Source of the DNA: Alicycliphilus denitrificans_A
GTDB lineage: Bacteria; Pseudomonadota; Gammaproteobacteria; Burkholderiales; Burkholderiaceae_C
Length of the DNA: 64,000 bases
Assembly (NCBI RefSeq): GCF_044792555.1
Contig: NZ_CP126238.1
Coordinates: forward strand, 3,286,001 to 3,350,000
Reading direction: 5' to 3'
This document shows, one piece after another, positions 60,895 through 64,000 of the stretch. Both the position numbers and the translations under genes were made by a program. Numbering within the stretch: position 1 is the first letter of the stretch; each line of letters starts with the position of its first letter. The notes beneath the pieces are model-generated. The model was not told the origin of the DNA. It made no database searches and saw nothing but the letters and a program-made list of their open reading frames with translations.

Positions 60895-62244
60895 TCAGGC
60901 AGCAGCGGCCTCGGATGCCGCCTGGATCTTGGCCTCAAACTCGTGCCGGAAATGCTTGATCATGGCGCGCACCGGCATGGCCGCCGCATCACCCAACGCA
61001 CAGATGGTGCGGCCCATGATGTTGAACGCGACCGAATCAAGCAGTTCGATGTCCTCGGGGCGGCCCTGGCCATGCTGTATGCGGTTGACTACACGCCACA
61101 ACCAGCCCGTACCCTCGCGGCAGGGCGTGCACTGTCCGCAGGACTCATGTTGGTAGAAGTAGGACAGGCGCAGCAACGATTCGACCATGTCACGCGAATC
61201 ATCCATGACGATCACTGCACCCGAACCCAGCATGGAGCCCGCCTTGGCGATGCTGTCGTAGTCCATGGTGCATTCCATCATGATGGAAGCGGGCAGCACC
61301 GGGGAGGACGAACCGCCCGGGATCACCGCCTTGAGTTCGCGCCCCTTGCGCACACCACCGGCGAGTTCGAGAAGCCTGGAGAACGGCGTGCCCAGCGGAA
61401 TCTCGTAGTTGCCCGGACGCTCCACGTCACCCGAGACCGAGAAGATCTTGGTGCCGCCGTTGTTGGGCTTGCCGCATTCGAGGTAGGCCTGGCCGCCGTT
61501 GCGGATGATCCAGGGGACGGCCGCGAAGGTTTCGGTGTTGTTGATGGTAGTGGGCTTGCCGTACAGACCAAAACTTGCCGGGAACGGCGGTTTGAAACGA
61601 GGTTGACCCTTCTTACCTTCCAGCGATTCGAGCAGCGCGGTTTCCTCGCCGCAGATATAGGCGCCAAAGCCATGATGGGCATGCAGCTGGAAACTGAAGG
61701 TGCTGCCCAAGATCTTGTCGCCCAGGTAGCCTGCAGCGCGCGCCTCTTCCAAAGCCGCCTCGAAGCGTTCGTAGACCTGGAAGATTTCGCCGTGAATGTA
61801 GTTGTAGCCCAGCGAAATCCCCATCGCATACGCGGCAATGATCATGCCCTCGATGACGATGTGCGGGTTGTACATCAGGATGTCGCGATCCTTGCAGGTA
61901 CCGGGCTCACCCTCGTCGGAGTTGCACACCAGGTGCTTCTGCCCCGGGAACTGGCGTGGCATGAAGCTCCACTTCAGACCCGTAGGAAAACCCGCGCCGC
62001 CACGGCCGCGCAGGCCCGATTCCTTGACGGTGGCAATGACCTGATCCTGGGTCAAACCCTCGCCGCCATCCTTGCCCAGGATCTTGCGCAGCGCCGCATA
62101 ACCGCCACGCGCCTCATAGTCCTTGAGGCTCCAGTTGCCGCCGTTCAGACCCGCATAGATCTGCGGGTCAATATGGCGGTCATGGAAACAGGTCTGGACA
62201 CCCGTGGCCTGAAACTGCGACAAAACTTGCGAGGCCTTGCTCAT
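60895..62244 (-). CDS. nuoF: NADH-quinone oxidoreductase subunit F
   Basis: A 449-residue subunit where NADH gives electrons to FMN and then to cluster N3. The FMN/NADH site SGLRGRGGAGFPTGLKWSFM lies near residue 71; AYICGEETALLESLEGKKGQPR follows near 191, and the N3 motif is SCGQCTPCREGTGW near 365 with the fourth Cys in TICALGDAAAMP. It overlaps the nuoE stop by four bases. Confidence 0.97.
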   Translation of the reverse strand: MSKASQVLSQFQATGVQTCFHDRHIDPQIYAGLNGGNWSLKDYEARGGYAALRKILGKDGGEGLTQDQVIATVKESGLRGRGGAGFPTGLKWSFMPRQFPGQKHLVCNSDEGEPGTCKDRDILMYNPHIVIEGMIIAAYAMGISLGYNYIHGEIFQVYERFEAALEEARAAGYLGDKILGSTFSFQLHAHHGFGAYICGEETALLESLEGKKGQPRFKPPFPASFGLYGKPTTINNTETFAAVPWIIRNGGQAYLECGKPNNGGTKIFSVSGDVERPGNYEIPLGTPFSRLLELAGGVRKGRELKAVIPGGSSSPVLPASIMMECTMDYDSIAKAGSMLGSGAVIVMDDSRDMVESLLRLSYFYQHESCGQCTPCREGTGWLWRVVNRIQHGQGRPEDIELLDSVAFNIMGRTICALGDAAAMPVRAMIKHFRHEFEAKIQAASEAAAA

Positions 62245-62732
62245 GGCTGGCCCTCCACCATACGTAGCCCATCCACCAGCTGATCAAGCTTGTCGTTCGC
62301 CATGAAGCTGCACATGCTGCGATCGTTGACGAGCATGGCGGGCGCATCGGCGCAAGCCCCCAGACATTCGCACTGCTGCAGCGTGAACATGCCGTCTGCC
62401 GTGGTCTCGCCCATCTTGATGCCGAGCTTGGCCTCCAGGTGATGCAGAGCCTCATTGCCGCCGCGCAACTGGCAAGGCAGGTTGGTGCAGACGGCCAGCT
62501 TGTATTTGCCGACGGGCTGCTGGTTGTACATGTTGTAGAAGGTCGTGACTTCATGCACGGCGATCTCGGGCATGCCCAGGTACTCGGCGATCACGGCCTC
62601 GCTCTCCTGGCTGACCCAGCCCTGCTCCTGTTGCACGATCGACAGGCAGGCCATCACGGCGGACTGCCTCTGCTCGGGCGGGTATTTGGCCACTTCGCGC
62701 GCAAAACGCGCCTTGGTCGCTTCGGTAATCAT
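62241..62732 (-). CDS. nuoE: NADH-quinone oxidoreductase subunit E
   Basis: A 163-residue thioredoxin-fold subunit with cluster N1a. Ligands are in CTNLPC (C-x4-C, near 82-87) and CLGAC (C-x3-C, near 123-127). EVTTFYNMYNQQPVGKY is a family hallmark. Start overlaps the nuoD stop by four bases. Confidence 0.96.
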   Translation of the reverse strand: MITEATKARFAREVAKYPPEQRQSAVMACLSIVQQEQGWVSQESEAVIAEYLGMPEIAVHEVTTFYNMYNQQPVGKYKLAVCTNLPCQLRGGNEALHHLEAKLGIKMGETTADGMFTLQQCECLGACADAPAMLVNDRSMCSFMANDKLDQLVDGLRMVEGQP

Positions 62733-63982
62733 CGGTCAATCTCTCCGAATACGATATCCATGGTGCCGATGACAGCGACGGCGTCAGCAATCATGTGGCC
62801 ACGTGTCAATTCGTCATATGCCGCCAAATGGGCAAAGCCGGGAGCGCGGATCTTCAGGCGATAAGGCTTGTTCGCACCATCGCTCACAAGATAGATGCCA
62901 AACTCGCCCTTGGGGTGCTCGACTGCCGCATAGGCCTCGCCCGCCGGCACGCGGAAGCCCTCGGAAAAGAGCTTGAAATGGTGGATCAGATCCTCCATCC
63001 CGGTCTTCATACGCTCACGCGATGGGGGCGCCACCTTGTGGTTATCGGTAATCACCGGGCCGGGGTTGGCACGCAGCCATTTGACGCACTGCTGGATGAT
63101 GCGGTTCGACTGGCGCATCTCCTCGACACGCACCAGATAGCGGTCGTAACAGTCGCCGTTCTTGCCCAGTGGAACGTCAAAGTCCACGCGATCGTAAGCA
63201 TCGTAGGGCTGCTTCTTGCGCAAGTCCCAGGCCACGCCCGAACCACGCAACATCACGCCCGACATGCCCAGGTTCAGGGCGCGCTCGGGCGAGACCACGC
63301 CAATGCCTACGGTACGCTGCTTCCAGATACGATTGTCTGTGAGCAGGGTTTCGTACTCATCGACATAGCCGGGGAAGCTGGCGCAGAAGTCGTCAATGAA
63401 GTCCAGCAGCGAGCCCTGACGGTTGCGATTGAATTCCTCCACCGCCTTCGCATTGCGCACCTTGCTGGGTTTCAACTGCGCCATGGTGTCAGGCAAATCG
63501 CGATATACGCCACCGGGACGGAAGTAGGCCGCATGCATGCGCGCCCCGGAAACCGCCTCGTACATGTCGAACAAGACCTCGCGCTCGCGAAAGGTGTACA
63601 TCAACACCGTCGAGGCACCCAAGTCCATGCCGTTGGAGCCCAGCCACATCAGGTGATTGAGCAATCGCGTGATCTCGCCGAACAGGGTGCGGATGTACTT
63701 GGCGCGCAGCGGCACCTCTATGCCCAGCATTTTCTCGATGGCCAGGCAGTAGGCCTGCTCGTTGCACATCATGGACACATAGTCGAGCCGGTCCATGTAA
63801 GGCAAGGACTGGATGTAGGTCTTATGCTCGGCAAGCTTCTCGGTGGCACGATGCAGCAGGCCCACATGAGGGTCGGCACGCTGCACCACTTCGCCGTCGA
63901 GCTCCAGCACGAGACGCAGCACACCGTGTGCCGCGGGGTGCTGCGGCCCGAAGTTCAGGGAGTAATTCTTGATATCAGCCAT
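62729..63982 (-). CDS. nuoD: NADH-quinone oxidoreductase subunit D
   Basis: A 417-residue subunit that together with NuoB forms the quinone-reducing site. Family motifs: NFGPQHPAAHGVLRLVLEL (10-28), with the quinone-site His pair, DPHVGLLHRATEKLAE, and YDRVDFDVPLGKNGDCYDRYLVR near 265. The C-terminal GEFGIYLVSDGANKPYRLKIRAPGF is hydrogenase-like. It is a separate protein, not the NuoCD fusion of enterobacteria. The ATG at 63982 lies 2 bases after the nuoC stop. Confidence 0.97.
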   Translation of the reverse strand: MADIKNYSLNFGPQHPAAHGVLRLVLELDGEVVQRADPHVGLLHRATEKLAEHKTYIQSLPYMDRLDYVSMMCNEQAYCLAIEKMLGIEVPLRAKYIRTLFGEITRLLNHLMWLGSNGMDLGASTVLMYTFREREVLFDMYEAVSGARMHAAYFRPGGVYRDLPDTMAQLKPSKVRNAKAVEEFNRNRQGSLLDFIDDFCASFPGYVDEYETLLTDNRIWKQRTVGIGVVSPERALNLGMSGVMLRGSGVAWDLRKKQPYDAYDRVDFDVPLGKNGDCYDRYLVRVEEMRQSNRIIQQCVKWLRANPGPVITDNHKVAPPSRERMKTGMEDLIHHFKLFSEGFRVPAGEAYAAVEHPKGEFGIYLVSDGANKPYRLKIRAPGFAHLAAYDELTRGHMIADAVAVIGTMDIVFGEIDR

Positions 63983-63984
63983 GA

Positions 63985-64000
63985 TCAGGCACCTTGACGG
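63985..64000 (-). CDS. nuoC: probable 3' tip of nuoC
   Basis: Only about five codons lie in the window: the minus-strand frame reads Arg-Gln-Gly-Ala and a TGA stop two bases before nuoD. The call rests on nuo gene order, in which nuoC precedes nuoD. Confidence 0.45.

Overview
The window is about 64 kb of GC-rich, densely packed chromosome from a betaproteobacterium, most likely a member of the Comamonadaceae (Acidovorax, Alicycliphilus, Comamonas or Delftia type). Three things point there: the protein families, gene orders such as dapA-bamC, fdsGBACD and nuoN-DUF2818-DUF1178, and short dispersed palindromic repeats of a kind I associate with this family. This is a core-genome region. I see no rRNA, tRNA, CRISPR array, transposase or phage gene, and no stretch over 300 bases lacks a gene; the longest gaps are about 240 bases.

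Layout. 1-1700: end of dapA (lysine/DAP synthesis) and bamC (outer membrane assembly), closed by a strong terminator. 1840-6630: a small Ala/Pro-rich lipoprotein, an unknown gene coupled to the ribosomal oxygenase roxA, the peptidyl-prolyl isomerase slyD in the opposite direction, then dut, a small membrane protein and coaBC. 6760-12730: a soluble NAD-dependent formate dehydrogenase operon, fdsG-fdsB-fdsA-fdhD(fdsC)-fdsD, read leftwards with translational coupling. 12970-17180: pyrG-kdsA-eno-ftsB, read rightwards. 17420-20430: a polar amino-acid ABC importer (hisJQMP). 20530-22910: Hsp33, a gamma-class carbonic anhydrase-like protein and a ferritin-like DUF455 protein. 22990-25740: two tandem EAL-HDOD signalling proteins separated by an inverted-repeat element. 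25750-30690: xerD, an AEC transporter, queG, tsaE and amiC.

30840-38520: a purine catabolism cluster (xdhA, xdhB, a LysR regulator, an NCS2 purine permease and guanine deaminase) that lacks xdhC. 38630-41700: a DedA protein, a glycine-zipper lipoprotein and mutL. 41890-47690: a heavy-metal RND efflux operon (adaptor, pump, DUF3240 protein, outer membrane factor). 47800-50225: NADP-glutamate dehydrogenase, an orphan ABC ATPase and an unknown acidic protein. 50260-64000: the NADH dehydrogenase (complex I) operon read leftwards, nuoD to nuoN with the 3' tip of nuoC at the edge, followed by DUF2818 and DUF1178 genes.

The formate dehydrogenase makes NADH, which complex I can feed into respiration. 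The purine cluster would import purines, deaminate guanine to xanthine and oxidise xanthine to urate. The most notable non-coding signals are a dispersed repeat family (GCTAT-N7-GATAGC/GAAGC-TGCTTGCGCTTG) that also sits in frame inside coaBC, tsaE, mutL and the DUF455 gene; symmetric TACAATTGTA-type sequences that look like shared -10 elements of divergent promoters; and several genes that look leaderless. I found no clearly new multi-gene system.
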